Shown: positions 1 through 9,490, counted from the first letter of the stretch. The stretch is DNA of 64,000 nt from Streptomyces pinistramenti (GCF_020564935.1 NZ_JAJCXB010000003.1:186001-250000), one strand, 5' to 3'. Translations and numbers: made by a program. The notes: generated from the letters alone by a model not told the origin.

Positions 1-1
1 C

Positions 2-2011
2 ACCAAGCTCGGCTACGCCCTCGCCCGCGACACCTCGGGCCGCGCCGTGGACGCCGTCCACCCCGAGGGCCGTACCGCCGTCTTCGTCGGCGACCTCGTC
101 GACCGTGGCCCCGACAGCCCCGGTGTACTGCGCCTGGTGATGGGCATGACGGCGGCCGGCCACGCGCTGTGCGTGCCCGGGAACCACGAGAACAAGCTCG
201 GCCGTTACCTCAAGGGCCGTACCGTCAGGCCCACGCACGGCCTCGCCGAGACCATCGAGCAGCTCGACAAGGAGGACGACGCCCTCCGTTCCGAGGCCGC
301 GGCGTTCGTCCAGGGCCTGGTCAGCCATTACGTCCTGGACGGCGGCGCTCTCGTGGTCTGCCACGCGGGGCTGCCGGAGAAGTACCACGGCCGGACGTCG
401 GGCCGGGTGCGGTCGTTCGCCCTGTACGGCGACACGACAGGGGAGACCGACGAGTTCGGCCTGCCGGTGCGCTACCCGTGGGCGGAGGAGTACCGCGGCC
501 GCGCGGCCGTCGTCTACGGCCACACCCCCGTGCCGCGCGCCGACTGGCTCAACAACACCCTCTGCCTGGACACCGGTTGCGTCTTCGGCGGCGCGATGAC
601 CGCCCTGCGCTGGCCGGAGCGCGAGCTGGTCGACGTACCGGCGGAACGCGTCTGGTACGAGCCGGTGAAGCCGTTGGCCGGCGAGGCGCCGGGCGGCGCG
701 GACGGCCGCCCGCTCGACCTCGGCGACGTGGTCGGCCGGCGCGTCGTGGAGACCCGCCACATGGGCCGGCTCGCGGTCAAGGAGGAGAACGCCGCGGCCG
801 CGCTGGAGGTGATGAGCCGCTTCGCGGTGGACCCGCGGCTGCTGTCCTACCTCCCGCCGACCATGGCGCCCTGCGCCACGTCGAAGGAGGAGGGCTACCT
901 GGAGCACCCGGCCGAGGCGTTCGCCGCCTACCGCGCCGACGGCGTACGCGAAGTGGTGTGCGAGGAGAAGCACATGGGCTCGCGCGCGGTGGCACTCGTC
1001 TGCCGGGAAGGAGGAACCGCCCACGAGCGGTTCGGCGTGCCCGAGGGCCTGTCGGGGGCGCTCCACACCCGCACCGGACGGCCGTTCTTCGACGACCCGC
1101 GCACCACGGCGGCCCTCATCGGCAGGGTCCGCGACGCGGCGGAGAAGGCCGGGCTCTGGGCGGAACTGGACACCGACTGGCTGCTGCTGGACGCCGAACT
1201 GATGCCGTGGTCGCTCAAGGCCACCGGGCTGCTGCGCAAGCAGTACGCGGCGGTGGGCGCGGCCTCTGCGGGGGTGTTCCCGGGTGCGCTCGGTGCCCTG
1301 GAAGCGGCGGCCGGCCGGGGGGTCGACGTGGCGGGGCTGCTCGCGCGCCAGCGGGAGCGTGCGGCGGACGCGGCGGCCTTCACCGCGGCCTACCGCAGGT
1401 ACTGCTGGCGGGTGGACGGTGCGGCGCCGGACGGGGCGCCGCCCGGGACCGCGGGCCTGTCCGGCATCCGGCTGGCCCCGTTCCAGATCCTCGCCGTCCA
1501 GGGCCGCAGCCTCGCGGACGTCCCGCACACCGCACAGCTCGCGCTGATCGACCGGCTGGCCGCGGCGGACGGTGGCGCAGCCCCCGATGGCGGCCCCGGA
1601 CTGCTCACCGCCACCCGCAGGCTCCTCGTCGACACCGAGGACGCGGCGTCCGTCGCTGCCGGTACCGACTGGTGGCTCGGGCTGACCGCCGACGGCGGCG
1701 AGGGCATGGTCGTCAAGCCCGTGCAGGCGCGGTTGCGGGGTGCCGACGGCCGCCTCGTGCAGCCGGGCATCAAGTGCCGCGGCCGCGAGTACCTGCGGAT
1801 CATCTACGGGCCCGAGTACACCCGCCCGGAGAACCTGCGGCGGCTCCGCGCCCGCCACCTGGGCCACAAGCGTTCCCTGGCGCTGCGCGAGTACGCGCTC
1901 GGTCTGGAGGCGCTGGACCGGCTGGCGGAGGGCGAGCCCCTGTGGCGGGTGCACGAAGCGGTGTTCGCCGTGCTCGCGCTGGAATCGGAGCCGGTGGATC
2001 CGCGGTTGTAG
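2..2011 (+). CDS. pnkp: Polynucleotide kinase-phosphatase Pnkp (3' part): phosphatase and ligase domains
   Basis: The reading frame is open from the first bases of the window, so the N-terminus, expected to be a P-loop kinase domain, lies outside it. What remains has a binuclear metallophosphoesterase domain ([32 protein letters not shown]) followed by a nucleotidyltransferase/ligase domain. The candidate adenylated lysine lies in EEKHMGSRA near base 968, and EGMVVKP near base 1700 looks like ligase motif IV/V. In bacterial Pnkp the three domains heal and seal cleaved RNA together with the Hen1 methyltransferase, which is usually encoded immediately upstream; that position is outside the window. 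The next gene follows after a 137-base gap in the same direction but has an unrelated function. Confidence 0.88.
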   Translation, partial: TKLGYALARDTSGRAVDAVHPEGRTAVFVGDLVDRGPDSPGVLRLVMGMTAAGHALCVPGNHENKLGRYLKGRTVRPTHGLAETIEQLDKEDDALRSEAAAFVQGLVSHYVLDGGALVVCHAGLPEKYHGRTSGRVRSFALYGDTTGETDEFGLPVRYPWAEEYRGRAAVVYGHTPVPRADWLNNTLCLDTGCVFGGAMTALRWPERELVDVPAERVWYEPVKPLAGEAPGGADGRPLDLGDVVGRRVVETRHMGRLAVKEENAAAALEVMSRFAVDPRLLSYLPPTMAPCATSKEEGYLEHPAEAFAAYRADGVREVVCEEKHMGSRAVALVCREGGTAHERFGVPEGLSGALHTRTGRPFFDDPRTTAALIGRVRDAAEKAGLWAELDTDWLLLDAELMPWSLKATGLLRKQYAAVGAASAGVFPGALGALEAAAGRGVDVAGLLARQRERAADAAAFTAAYRRYCWRVDGAAPDGAPPGTAGLSGIRLAPFQILAVQGRSLADVPHTAQLALIDRLAAADGGAAPDGGPGLLTATRRLLVDTEDAASVAAGTDWWLGLTADGGEGMVVKPVQARLRGADGRLVQPGIKCRGREYLRIIYGPEYTRPENLRRLRARHLGHKRSLALREYALGLEALDRLAEGEPLWRVHEAVFAVLALESEPVDPRL

Positions 2012-2148
2012 GGTCCGGCGTCCGGCGGGTACGGCACGCATCGGGTGCCGTGCCCGCCGGGGGCGTCCGGGGGTGCTTTTCCGCCTGGCGGGTTGCCGAC
2101 ATCGTCCGACGACGTTCGCCGAAGGGCGGGAAAGGCCAAGATGGGGAG

Positions 2149-3384
2149 ATGGGATTCCATGTCGACTCCGAGGCCGGGCGGCTGCGCCGCGTCATCCTGC
2201 ACCGCCCCGATCTGGAGCTGAAGCGGCTGACGCCGACGAACAAGGACGCACTGCTCTTCGACGACGTGCTGTGGGTACGCAGGGCACGGGCGGAGCACGA
2301 CGGATTCGCCGATGTGCTCCGGGACCGTGGGGTGGACGTCCACCTCTTCGGGGACCTGCTCACCGAGAGCCTGGAGATCCCGGCGGCGCGGGCGCTCGTC
2401 CTGGACCGGGTCTTCGACGAGAAGGAGTACGGCCCGCTGGCCACCGACCACCTGCGGGCGGCGTTCGACGAGCTGCCGGTGCCCGAGCTGGTCGAGGCGC
2501 TGGTCGGCGGCATGACCAAGCGGGAGTTCCTGGAGCGGTACCCGGAGCCCACGTCGGTCCGCTTCCACGTGATGGATCTGGACGACTTCCTGCTGGGGCC
2601 GCTGCCCAACCACCTCTTCACGCGGGACACCTCCGCCTGGGTCTACGACGGGGTGTCGATCAACGCCATGCGCTGGCCGGCCCGGCAGCGCGAGACGGTG
2701 CACTACGAGGCGATCTACCGGCACCACCCGCTGTTCCGGAACGAGGACTTCCACGTCTGGTCGGAGGGGCAGGCGGACTACCCGTCGACGATCGAGGGCG
2801 GCGACGTGCTGGTGCTCGGCAGCGGCGCGGTGCTGATCGGGATGAGCGAACGGACCACGCCGCAGGCCGTCGAGATGCTGGCGCGCGGGCTGTTCGCCGC
2901 CGGGTCGGCGCGCACCATCGTGGCGCTCGACATGCCCAAGCGCCGTGCCTTCATGCACCTGGACACGGTCATGACGATGATCGACGGCGATACGTTCACG
3001 CAGTACGCCGGTCTCGGCATGCTGCGCTCGTACACCATCGAACCGGGCTCGGGCGAGCAGGACCTCAAGGTCACCGATCACCCGCCGGAGCACATGCACC
3101 GGGCCATAGCGGCCGCCCTGGGCCTGGACGACATCCGCGTGCTGACCGCCACGCAGGACGTGCACGCGGCGGAGCGGGAGCAGTGGGACGACGGCTGCAA
3201 CGTGCTGGCGGTGGAGCCGGGCGTGGTGGTGGCGTACGAGCGGAACGTCACCACGAACACGTTTCTGCGCAAGCGGGGCATCGAGGTGATCACGATCCCG
3301 GGCAGTGAGCTGGGGCGGGGTCGGGGCGGCCCGCGCTGTATGAGCTGTCCGGTGGTGCGGGACGCCGTGCCGGGCGCGTCGTGA
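2149..3384 (+). CDS. arcA: Arginine deiminase
   Basis: This 411-residue cytosolic enzyme hydrolyses L-arginine to citrulline and ammonia, the first step of the arginine deiminase pathway. The N-terminal [20 protein letters not shown] is typical of the family. The FTRD substrate-binding motif is at residues 157-160, HLDT follows in the middle, and the catalytic cysteine is C397 in GGPRCMSCP near the C-terminus. The length is standard. I chose the ATG at 2149 because family similarity begins exactly there and a purine-rich GGGGAG lies directly before it; the spacing is short. Ornithine carbamoyltransferase follows, which supports a catabolic role. No carbamate kinase is present in the window. 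Confidence 0.95.
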   Translation: MGFHVDSEAGRLRRVILHRPDLELKRLTPTNKDALLFDDVLWVRRARAEHDGFADVLRDRGVDVHLFGDLLTESLEIPAARALVLDRVFDEKEYGPLATDHLRAAFDELPVPELVEALVGGMTKREFLERYPEPTSVRFHVMDLDDFLLGPLPNHLFTRDTSAWVYDGVSINAMRWPARQRETVHYEAIYRHHPLFRNEDFHVWSEGQADYPSTIEGGDVLVLGSGAVLIGMSERTTPQAVEMLARGLFAAGSARTIVALDMPKRRAFMHLDTVMTMIDGDTFTQYAGLGMLRSYTIEPGSGEQDLKVTDHPPEHMHRAIAAALGLDDIRVLTATQDVHAAEREQWDDGCNVLAVEPGVVVAYERNVTTNTFLRKRGIEVITIPGSELGRGRGGPRCMSCPVVRDAVPGAS

Positions 3385-3449
3385 GGCGGCCGCGGGGCCT
3401 GCGGAGCGGCGGAGCGGACCGTACCGTCGGTGCGGGCACGCGAACCCTC

Positions 3450-3480
3450 TGAATAGAGATGCGTATGTTCGTATATAGTT
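3450..3480 (+). promoter_or_regulatory. AT-rich putative ArgR (ARG-box-like) operator/promoter
   Basis: An AT-rich stretch stands out in the 139-base gap before the carbamoyltransferase. It begins TGAATAGAGATGCGTATG (3450-3467). The TGAAT half matches the left half of the ARG box consensus, but the right half (ATGCG) is a poor match to ATTCA. Position in front of an arginine-metabolism gene supports an ArgR site; the sequence match alone is weak. Confidence 0.35.
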
Positions 3481-3523
3481 CCAGGATCCGATTCCCCGAA
3501 CGCCGCGAACCAGGAGCCCACCC

Positions 3524-4543
3524 ATGGCGATAGACCTCACCGGCCGCCACTTCCTCAAGGAGCTGGACTTCAGCGCCGAGGAATTCCGCCGACTGATCGA
3601 CCTGGCGGCCGAGCTGAAGGCCGCCAAGCGCGCCGGTACCGAAATCGCGCGCCTGCGGGGCCGCAACATCGCCCTGATCTTCGAGAAGACCTCGACCCGC
3701 ACCCGCTGCTCCTTCGAGGTCGCGGCCGCCGACCAGGGCGCGTCGACCACCTACCTCGACCCGTCCGGCTCGCAGATCGGGCACAAGGAGTCGGTCAAGG
3801 ACACCGCCCGCGTCCTGGGCCGGATGTTCGACGGCATCGAGTTCCGCGGCAGCCGGCAGTCGGACGTCGAGGAACTGGCCGCGTACGCCGGTGTCCCCGT
3901 CTTCAACGGGCTCACCGACGACTGGCACCCCACCCAGATGCTGGCCGACGTGCTGACCATGGTCGAGCACGGCAACGGCCGCCCGCTGACCGACACCGCC
4001 CTCGCCTACCTCGGCGACGCCCGCAACAACATGGGCAACTCCTACCTCGTCACGGGCGCGCTCCTCGGCATGGACGTCCGGATCGCGGCGCCGCGGCAGC
4101 TGTGGCCCGACGAGGCGGTCGTCACCCGCGCCCGCGCGCTGGCCGAGGCGAGCGGCGCGCGGATCACCCTCACCGAGGATGTCACCGAGGGGGTGCGCGG
4201 CGCCGACTTCGTCACCACCGACGTGTGGGTCTCGATGGGCGAGCCCAAGGAGGTCTGGGACGAGCGGATCGGGCTGCTCGCCCCGTACGCCGTGACCATG
4301 GACGTGCTGCGTGCCACGGGCAAGCCGGACGTGAAGTTCCTGCACTGCCTGCCCGCCTACCACGACCTGGGGACCGCGGTCGGCCGGGAGATCCACGAGC
4401 GGCACGGCCTGACCTCACTCGAAGTCACCGACGAGGTCTTCGAGTCCGCCCACTCCGTCGTCTTCGACGAGGCGGAGAACCGTATGCACACCATCAAGGC
4501 GGTGCTGGTCGCCACGATGGCGGACCGGGGTGCGGCCCGTTAG
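3524..4543 (+). CDS. argF: Ornithine carbamoyltransferase
   Basis: This 339-residue enzyme interconverts ornithine plus carbamoyl phosphate with citrulline plus phosphate. All signature motifs are present: STRTR at residues 57-61 (carbamoyl-phosphate binding), HPTQ at 135-138, and HCLPAYHD from residue 274, whose cysteine contacts ornithine. The start is the ATG at 3524, preceded by CCAGGAG. Its position just after arginine deiminase suggests the catabolic (ArcB-type) enzyme of the arginine deiminase pathway rather than the biosynthetic copy, but sequence alone does not separate these. Its stop codon overlaps the stop of the convergent MerR gene within four bases (4540-4543). Confidence 0.95.
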   Translation: MAIDLTGRHFLKELDFSAEEFRRLIDLAAELKAAKRAGTEIARLRGRNIALIFEKTSTRTRCSFEVAAADQGASTTYLDPSGSQIGHKESVKDTARVLGRMFDGIEFRGSRQSDVEELAAYAGVPVFNGLTDDWHPTQMLADVLTMVEHGNGRPLTDTALAYLGDARNNMGNSYLVTGALLGMDVRIAAPRQLWPDEAVVTRARALAEASGARITLTEDVTEGVRGADFVTTDVWVSMGEPKEVWDERIGLLAPYAVTMDVLRATGKPDVKFLHCLPAYHDLGTAVGREIHERHGLTSLEVTDEVFESAHSVVFDEAENRMHTIKAVLVATMADRGAAR

Positions 4544-4923
4544 CCGACGGCGGCCTGCGGGCGGTGGTTGTCGCGCACCGCGTCCAGGTAGGCGCCGATG
4601 GCGTCCCGGTTGCGGGTCAGGCACTGGATGCGGCTGGTCATCCGGTCCAGTTCGCACTCCAGCGTGGCGAGCATCTCCGGTGTCGCGTCGGAGAAGTGGA
4701 TGACCTGCGGCTTGTCGAGGCAGGGGAGGATCTGCTTGATGAGCCGGGTGGGCAGCCCGGCGTCGAGCAGACCTCTGATCTGCACGACGCGGCCGACGGA
4801 CGCCGTGTCGTACGTGCGGTAGCCGTTCGGGGTGCGGTCGGCGACGATCAGCCCCTGCTCCTCGTAGTAGCGCAGCAGCCGCCGGGGTGTGCCGGTGCGT
4901 TCCGACAGTTCTCCGATGCGCAT
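4540..4923 (-). CDS. MerR-family transcriptional regulator
   Basis: A 127-residue protein beginning [11 protein letters not shown]. The N-terminal winged helix-turn-helix is followed by the [10 protein letters not shown] signature of MerR DNA-binding domains (residues 17-26) and a single dimerisation coiled coil. There is no large C-terminal ligand domain and no evident cysteine metal-binding cluster, so the effector is unknown. The ATG at 4923 fits the family start; a longer upstream extension of the frame is not supported. It is divergent from the MFS exporter, with a 64-base gap holding a perfect inverted repeat, so it most likely controls that exporter and perhaps itself. Confidence 0.9.
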   Translation of the reverse strand: MRIGELSERTGTPRRLLRYYEEQGLIVADRTPNGYRTYDTASVGRVVQIRGLLDAGLPTRLIKQILPCLDKPQVIHFSDATPEMLATLECELDRMTSRIQCLTRNRDAIGAYLDAVRDNHRPQAAVG

Positions 4924-4948
4924 GTGACCGCCCTCACGTTCGCTCGCG

Positions 4949-4991
4949 TTGACCTTCACATCAATGTGAAGGTTCGAGCATACGCGTATGC
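4949..4991 (+). promoter_or_regulatory. MerR-type operator/promoter of the MFS gene
   Basis: TTGACC at 4949-4954 is a good -35 box. It overlaps a perfect 10-base inverted repeat, ACCTTCACAT then CA then ATGTGAAGGT (4952-4973), placed where MerR proteins bind, in the promoter spacer. A second perfect palindrome, GCATACGCGTATGC (4978-4991), covers the MFS start codon. No ribosome-binding site precedes that ATG, so the transcript may be leaderless. Confidence 0.7.
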
Positions 4992-6205
4992 CGAACGATC
5001 TCACGCAACACACCGCTTCCCCCGTCGTCACCGAACCCCAACAAGGCCGGAAACTCCCGCTGTTGGCGCTCCTCGCGCTGTCCGCCGCGGTCTTCCTCAC
5101 CAGCCTGACCGAGACGCTGCCCGCCGGCCTGCTCCCGGCGATGAGCGCAGGTCTGGGCGTCAGCGAGTCCGCCGCCGGCCAGACCGTGACCCTCTACGCC
5201 CTGGGCACCGCCCTCACCGCCATCCCGCTCACCGCGGCCACCGCAGGCCGGCGGCGCAAGCACCTGCTGCTCGCCGCGATGGCCGGATTCGGCGTGGCCA
5301 ACACCGTCACCGCCCTCTCGTCCGACTACCTCCTGACCATGGCCGCACGGTTCGCCGCCGGGGTGGCGGCGGGTCTGGCCTGGGCACTGCTGGCCGGATA
5401 CGCCCGCCGGATGGCGCCCGTCCACCTCCAGGGCAAGGCCCTCGCGATAGCCATGGCGGGCATTCCCCTCGCCCTGTCGCTCGGCGTGCCCGCCGGAACC
5501 TTCCTCGGCACGGCGCTCGGCTGGCAGGCCGCCTTCCTCGTCATGACCGCGCTCACCGTCGTCCTGCTCGGCTGGATCGCCGCCGCGGTCCCGGACTTCC
5601 CCGGGCAGCCGCGGGGTGGCCGGATCCCGGTGCTGCGGACCGCGCGCATCCCCGGCGTCGCGCCGGTCCTCTTCGTCACCCTGGTCTTCGTCCTGGCCCA
5701 CACCGTCCTCTACACCTTCATCGCCACCTTCCTCCAGCGCCTCGGCATGGGGGATGCCGCCGATCGCGTCCTGCTGGTCTTCGGCGCCGCCTCGCTGGTG
5801 AGCATCTGGTTCACCGGCGCGCACCTCCACCGCCGGCTGCGGACCCTGGCCGTGGCCGCCACGCTGCTGTTCGCGGCGGCGGCCGGGCTGCTGGCGGTGG
5901 CGTCCGGCAGTCCCGCCGCGGTGTACCTCGCGGTGGTGCTGTGGGGCCTGGGCTGGGGCGGCGCCCCCACGCTGCTGCAGACGGCCGCGGGCGACGCGGC
6001 GGGGGAGTCGGCGGACGCGGCCCAGGCCATGCTCGTCACGCTGTGGAACGTGGCGATGGCCGGCGGCGGGGTCCTCGGCGGCATCCTCCTCGGCGTGCTC
6101 GGCGCCGCCTCCTTCCCCTGGAGCGTCCTCGTGCTCCTCGCCCCGGTGCTGATCGTGGTGCTCGCCGCCCGCGGCCACGGCTTTCCCGCCCGGCGGACGC
6201 CGTGA
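4988..6205 (+). CDS. MFS transporter, drug-efflux (DHA1) type
   Basis: A 405-residue integral membrane protein with about twelve hydrophobic segments. It resembles the AraJ/PbuE/Cmx-like 12-TM exporters. The loop after the second segment carries AGRRRKH, close to the usual MFS motif A. Proton-driven efflux of small molecules is the likely role; the substrate cannot be read from sequence. The ATG at 4988 lies only seven bases from a plausible -10 region and has no Shine-Dalgarno sequence. Control by the divergent MerR regulator is inferred from the shared operator region. Confidence 0.88.
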   Translation: MPNDLTQHTASPVVTEPQQGRKLPLLALLALSAAVFLTSLTETLPAGLLPAMSAGLGVSESAAGQTVTLYALGTALTAIPLTAATAGRRRKHLLLAAMAGFGVANTVTALSSDYLLTMAARFAAGVAAGLAWALLAGYARRMAPVHLQGKALAIAMAGIPLALSLGVPAGTFLGTALGWQAAFLVMTALTVVLLGWIAAAVPDFPGQPRGGRIPVLRTARIPGVAPVLFVTLVFVLAHTVLYTFIATFLQRLGMGDAADRVLLVFGAASLVSIWFTGAHLHRRLRTLAVAATLLFAAAAGLLAVASGSPAAVYLAVVLWGLGWGGAPTLLQTAAGDAAGESADAAQAMLVTLWNVAMAGGGVLGGILLGVLGAASFPWSVLVLLAPVLIVVLAARGHGFPARRTP

Positions 6206-6238
6206 ACGCGGCCCGGTGACCCGCGGCCTCCCGGGGGC

Positions 6239-6258
6239 GTACGCATACTCATACGTAC
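6239..6258 (+). promoter_or_regulatory. Interrupted inverted repeat upstream of APC permease
   Basis: GTACGCATACTCATACGTAC has GTACG/CGTAC outer arms and two internal CATAC direct repeats. It sits about 130 bases before the permease start, in an otherwise GC-rich leader, and could be a regulator site or part of the promoter. No known binding motif is assigned. Confidence 0.3.
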
Positions 6259-6391
6259 AAATGGGCGATCATGCAGCCCAAGCGGTTACCATCGACCCGC
6301 TCACGGGGTTCGGGCCCACCGGTCCGGACCCCGAACCGCGTGCGGCCCACCCCCGCCGCACGCCCGCACCACCAGAGAAGAGATCCACCCC

Positions 6392-7900
6392 ATGCGTCCG
6401 CCCCTGTCCCGCCACCGCACCGAAAAGGGGCCACGCGCACCTCTCGCCGGCCCGTCCGGGCTGCGGATCAAGTCGCCCGACGTCCTCGTCGCCGAATCCG
6501 GCGCCGACCTCGCGGGCCACGGCCTCAAGCGCAGCATGGGCCTCTTCCAGCTCGTCTGTTTCGGCATCGGCGCCATCGTCGGCACCGGCATCTTCGTCGG
6601 CCTCTCCGACACCGTCGCCGAGGCCGGCCCCGCCGTCATCGTCTCCTTCGGCCTCGCCGCCCTCACCTGCGTCTTCACCGCCTTCTCGTTCGCGGAACTC
6701 GGCGGCGCGATACCGGTGTCGGGCAGCTCGTACTCCTACGCGTACGCCACCCTCGGCGAGCGCACCGCCTTCCTCGTCGGCTGGTGTCTGCTGCTCGAAT
6801 ACGGCGTCTCGGTGTCGGCGGTCGCCGTCGGCTGGGGCCAGTACCTCAACGAACTCCTGGGCAGCCTGATCGGCTGGGAACTGCCCGCCGCGCTCTCCAG
6901 CCCGCCCGGTGACGGCGGCATCGTCAACATCCCGGCCGTGGTCGTCCTGCTGCTCGCCGCGCTGCTGCTGGTCCGCGGCGTCCGCGAGAGCGCCCGCGCC
7001 ACCGCCGCCATGGCCGTGCTGAAGATCGGGATCCTGATCCTGTTCTGCGTGATCGCCCTCACCGCGTTCCGCGACGGCAACCTCGCCCCCTTCGCCCCCG
7101 AAGGCGTCGCCGGCATCACCTCCGGCGCCTCGGTCGCCTTCTTCTCGTACATCGGCTTCGACGCGATCACCACGGCCGGCGAAGAGGTCAAGAACCCGCG
7201 CCGCAACATCCCCGTCGCGATCATGATCTGCATCGGCGTGGTCACCGTCCTGTACTGCCTGGTCGCGGTCAGCGCCATCGGCGCGCTCTCCTCCGACCAG
7301 GTCGCCGACCGGCCCGCCGCCCTCTCGCTGATCGTCAACCGGGTCACCGATTCGGCCTTCGGCGGCGGCGTGATCGCCTTCGGCGCCGTCGTCGCCATCG
7401 CCTCCGTCGTCCTCGCCGTCATGTACGGGCAGACCCGGATCCTGATGTCGATGTCGCGGGACGGCCTGATCCCGCGGGTCTTCGAGCGGATCTCGCCCCG
7501 TACGTCCACCCCCGTCGCCAACACCTGGATCGTGGCGGTCGTCTTCGCCGTCCCGGCGGCCGTCGTCCCGCTGGACGTGGTGATGAACCTCACGACCATC
7601 GGCACGCTGGCGATCATGGCCGTGGTCAACATCAGCGTGATGGTGCTCCGCCGTACCCGCCCCGACCTGCCGCGCCGCTTCCGGGTGCCGCTCTTCCCGC
7701 TCAGCCCGGTCCTCGGCATCGGCTTCTGCCTCTACCTCATCTACGGAACCGGCCCCGCGACGTGGCTCCAGTTCGCCGGCTTCCTGGTCGTCGGGGCGCT
7801 GATCTACGCAGGCTACGGACGGCGCCACTCACGCCTGAAGGCCGCGGAACAGCCGGTGGACGAGCCGGCGGAGGAGCCGGTGGCGGCGCGGGAGGCGTGA
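6392..7900 (+). CDS. APC-family amino acid permease
   Basis: A 502-residue inner-membrane transporter with about twelve hydrophobic segments. The first helix contains GIGAIVGTGIFVG, the substrate-binding signature of APC transporters, and EEVKNPRRNIP follows helix 6. The overall layout resembles the cationic amino acid transporter (CAT) group. The ATG at 6392 is preceded by GAGAAGAGA. The N-terminal 45 residues are hydrophilic and cytosolic. Together with the upstream arginine enzymes this could be an arginine/ornithine carrier, but that is only a neighbourhood argument. A second, more distant APC permease is encoded at 44711-46237. Confidence 0.88.
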   Translation: MRPPLSRHRTEKGPRAPLAGPSGLRIKSPDVLVAESGADLAGHGLKRSMGLFQLVCFGIGAIVGTGIFVGLSDTVAEAGPAVIVSFGLAALTCVFTAFSFAELGGAIPVSGSSYSYAYATLGERTAFLVGWCLLLEYGVSVSAVAVGWGQYLNELLGSLIGWELPAALSSPPGDGGIVNIPAVVVLLLAALLLVRGVRESARATAAMAVLKIGILILFCVIALTAFRDGNLAPFAPEGVAGITSGASVAFFSYIGFDAITTAGEEVKNPRRNIPVAIMICIGVVTVLYCLVAVSAIGALSSDQVADRPAALSLIVNRVTDSAFGGGVIAFGAVVAIASVVLAVMYGQTRILMSMSRDGLIPRVFERISPRTSTPVANTWIVAVVFAVPAAVVPLDVVMNLTTIGTLAIMAVVNISVMVLRRTRPDLPRRFRVPLFPLSPVLGIGFCLYLIYGTGPATWLQFAGFLVVGALIYAGYGRRHSRLKAAEQPVDEPAEEPVAAREA

Positions 7901-7902
7901 GC

Positions 7903-7925
7903 GGGGCGGCGGGCCGCCCCCTTTG
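7903..7925. terminator. Convergent terminator hairpin
   Basis: GGGGCGGC (7903-7910), two bases, then GCCGCCCC (7913-7920) and a short CTTT. It lies between the convergent permease and regulator stop codons. Confidence 0.6.
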
Positions 7926-7948
7926 CGCCCCACGCACGGCGCGGGAAC

Positions 7949-8566
7949 TCAGGCGACGATCTCCAACGGGCGGCCCCGCGGCTCCAGATGACTCAGCCCG
8001 TCCGCCGTGGCGAGCCCCGGCAGCGCGTGCCGCCACAGCTGCGTGACCCGCTCCGGCAGGTCGTCGCGGTCGGTCTCCGCCTGCGAAAGCAGCTGGACGC
8101 CCATGTACGCGGCGACCAGCAGCTCGGCCGCCGCCTCGGGCGAGACGCCGGGCAGCAGCTCGCCGTTCTCCTTGGCGCCGACGAACATCCCCGTGAGGAT
8201 GTCGGTCCACGCCTGATACGGCACCAGCGGTTCGTCGCTGAACGTCGTCTCCACCGCGATACGGGCACCGGCCTGTAACAACGCGTCGTCCCGCAGCGCC
8301 AGCGCCACTTGGTGGGTGAAGTCGATGGCGTCCTGTAAGCGGGACGCGGTGACCTTCAGGAGGAACGGTTCGGTCTGTTCCTCGATCACCGCGCGTGCCA
8401 GCGCGTGCTTGGAGGTGAAGTGGAAATACAGCGCCCCCTTGGTGACCCCGGCGCGCCGGATGATCTCCGCCATCGTCGCGGCGGCGTACCCGCGCGCCTT
8501 GATGACCTCGGCCGCGGCCGTGAGGACGGCTCGCCGCGTGCGTAACGCGCGTTCCTGTGTGACCAC
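7949..8566 (-). CDS. TetR-family gamma-butyrolactone receptor homologue (ArpA/ScbR-like)
   Basis: A 205-residue repressor. The N-terminal HTH includes the AGVTKGALYFHFTSK signature, and the C-terminal half (LLSQAETDRDDL, LWRHALPGLA) closely resembles A-factor receptor ArpA. Proteins of this group bind ARE operators and are released by gamma-butyrolactones or related signals. The start is GTG at 8566, with GGAGG eight to nine bases upstream. Codons 8, 77 and 97 are all TTA, so translation should depend on the bldA leucyl-tRNA. It follows the related regulator at 8651-9262 after 84 bases and may be co-transcribed with it. No AfsA-type synthase is present in the window. Confidence 0.88.
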   Translation of the reverse strand: MVTQERALRTRRAVLTAAAEVIKARGYAAATMAEIIRRAGVTKGALYFHFTSKHALARAVIEEQTEPFLLKVTASRLQDAIDFTHQVALALRDDALLQAGARIAVETTFSDEPLVPYQAWTDILTGMFVGAKENGELLPGVSPEAAAELLVAAYMGVQLLSQAETDRDDLPERVTQLWRHALPGLATADGLSHLEPRGRPLEIVA

Positions 8567-8650
8567 CGATGGTCCTCCGCATGCTCTCGTGGGGCGGCCG
8601 CGTTCCTGCGCGGCCCGCCGGACGGTCCGTACGGGCCACCGCCGGTACGG

Positions 8651-9262
8651 TCAGCCGCCGGCCGGTGCGCCGGCCGGGGCCGGGATGCCGGCGGGGGCGG
8701 CCGGCAGCAGCGACCATACGTCGGCCAGCGCCGCCTCGTCCCACCATGCCTGGTCCTCGCAGCCGAGATGCAGCAGGCCCACCACGACCGAGGTCAACAG
8801 CTGTGCTGTGCGCCGCGGTTCGGTTTCCGAACGCGAAGCCCCGGCCACCCCGCCGGTCATCGCCTTGTCGAGGAAGAGCGCGTACCAGCGCCGCTCCAGG
8901 GCGGTGATGTCGAGCCCCGGCGCCGTCTCGGGACGCAGCCGCAGCCCGGCGCGCAGCACGGCGTCGGATCCCACCCGGCGGAAGAGGTCGGCGGCGAACT
9001 CCCGTACCGCGGCGCCGAGCGGCAGCGGTGACCGGATGAAGCCCTCCTCGACCTGCTGCAGCGTGGCGACGGCGGAGTCGCGCACCGCGAGGGTCAGGTC
9101 GTCCTTCGACGTGAAGTGGAAGTAGAGCGCGCCCTTGCTCAGCCGGGCCCGCCGGCTGATTTCGACCATGCCGGCCGCGGGCACTCCCTTCTCCAGAAAG
9201 GTCTCTGCGGCCGAGCGGATGAGCGCCTGGCGGCTCTGGATGGCGCGATGCTGCGTGGGCAC
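8651..9262 (-). CDS. TetR-family regulator, second gamma-butyrolactone-receptor-like protein
   Basis: About 203 residues, with an HTH of the same subtype (ARLSKGALYFHFTSKDDL) and a C-terminal domain of receptor-like length. The C-terminus ends in a Pro/Ala/Gly-rich tail. It may be a pseudo-receptor (ScbR2-type) that does not bind a butyrolactone; sequence alone cannot decide. I chose GTG at 9262 (VPTQHRAIQSR) because GGGACGG lies about nine bases upstream; an in-frame TTG at 9295 would add eleven residues that the family lacks. Unlike its partner it has no TTA codon. An ARE-like site lies just upstream. Confidence 0.82.
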   Translation of the reverse strand: MPTQHRAIQSRQALIRSAAETFLEKGVPAAGMVEISRRARLSKGALYFHFTSKDDLTLAVRDSAVATLQQVEEGFIRSPLPLGAAVREFAADLFRRVGSDAVLRAGLRLRPETAPGLDITALERRWYALFLDKAMTGGVAGASRSETEPRRTAQLLTSVVVGLLHLGCEDQAWWDEAALADVWSLLPAAPAGIPAPAGAPAGG

Positions 9263-9314
9263 GGTGTCCGTCCCGTCTCTAGTACGGCTGGGCAAGCTGT
9301 GTGCAGTCTACAGA

Positions 9315-9339
9315 GAAAACCAACCATGCGGTTCTGTAT
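9315..9339. promoter_or_regulatory. ARE-like operator
   Basis: The site reads AAAACCAACC (9316-9325) then ATGC then GGTTCTGTAT (9330-9339). The AAACC/GGTT inverted arms resemble autoregulatory elements bound by ArpA/ScbR-type receptors. It lies 53-77 bases upstream of the second receptor's start, so autoregulation by one or both receptors is likely. Confidence 0.6.
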
Positions 9340-9490
9340 GGCTCTTGGGATTGGCTGGTAAGTGATGCGTCGCGTCGCATACTGTTCGATCGCCTGCCCG
9401 TTCGGCCTACCGTCGATGCGTGGGACGCACCCGTCGGAGGGCCTACTGGCGGGTCGGGTGCGGGAGAACGCCTGCTGAGGAGGGGGTGCA

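Noticed and set aside
169..3384. Possible Pnkp-arginine deiminase fusion in one open frame
   Set aside because: The frame that reaches into arcA reads pnkp out of frame. Arginine deiminase has its own start at 2149 with the usual N-terminus.
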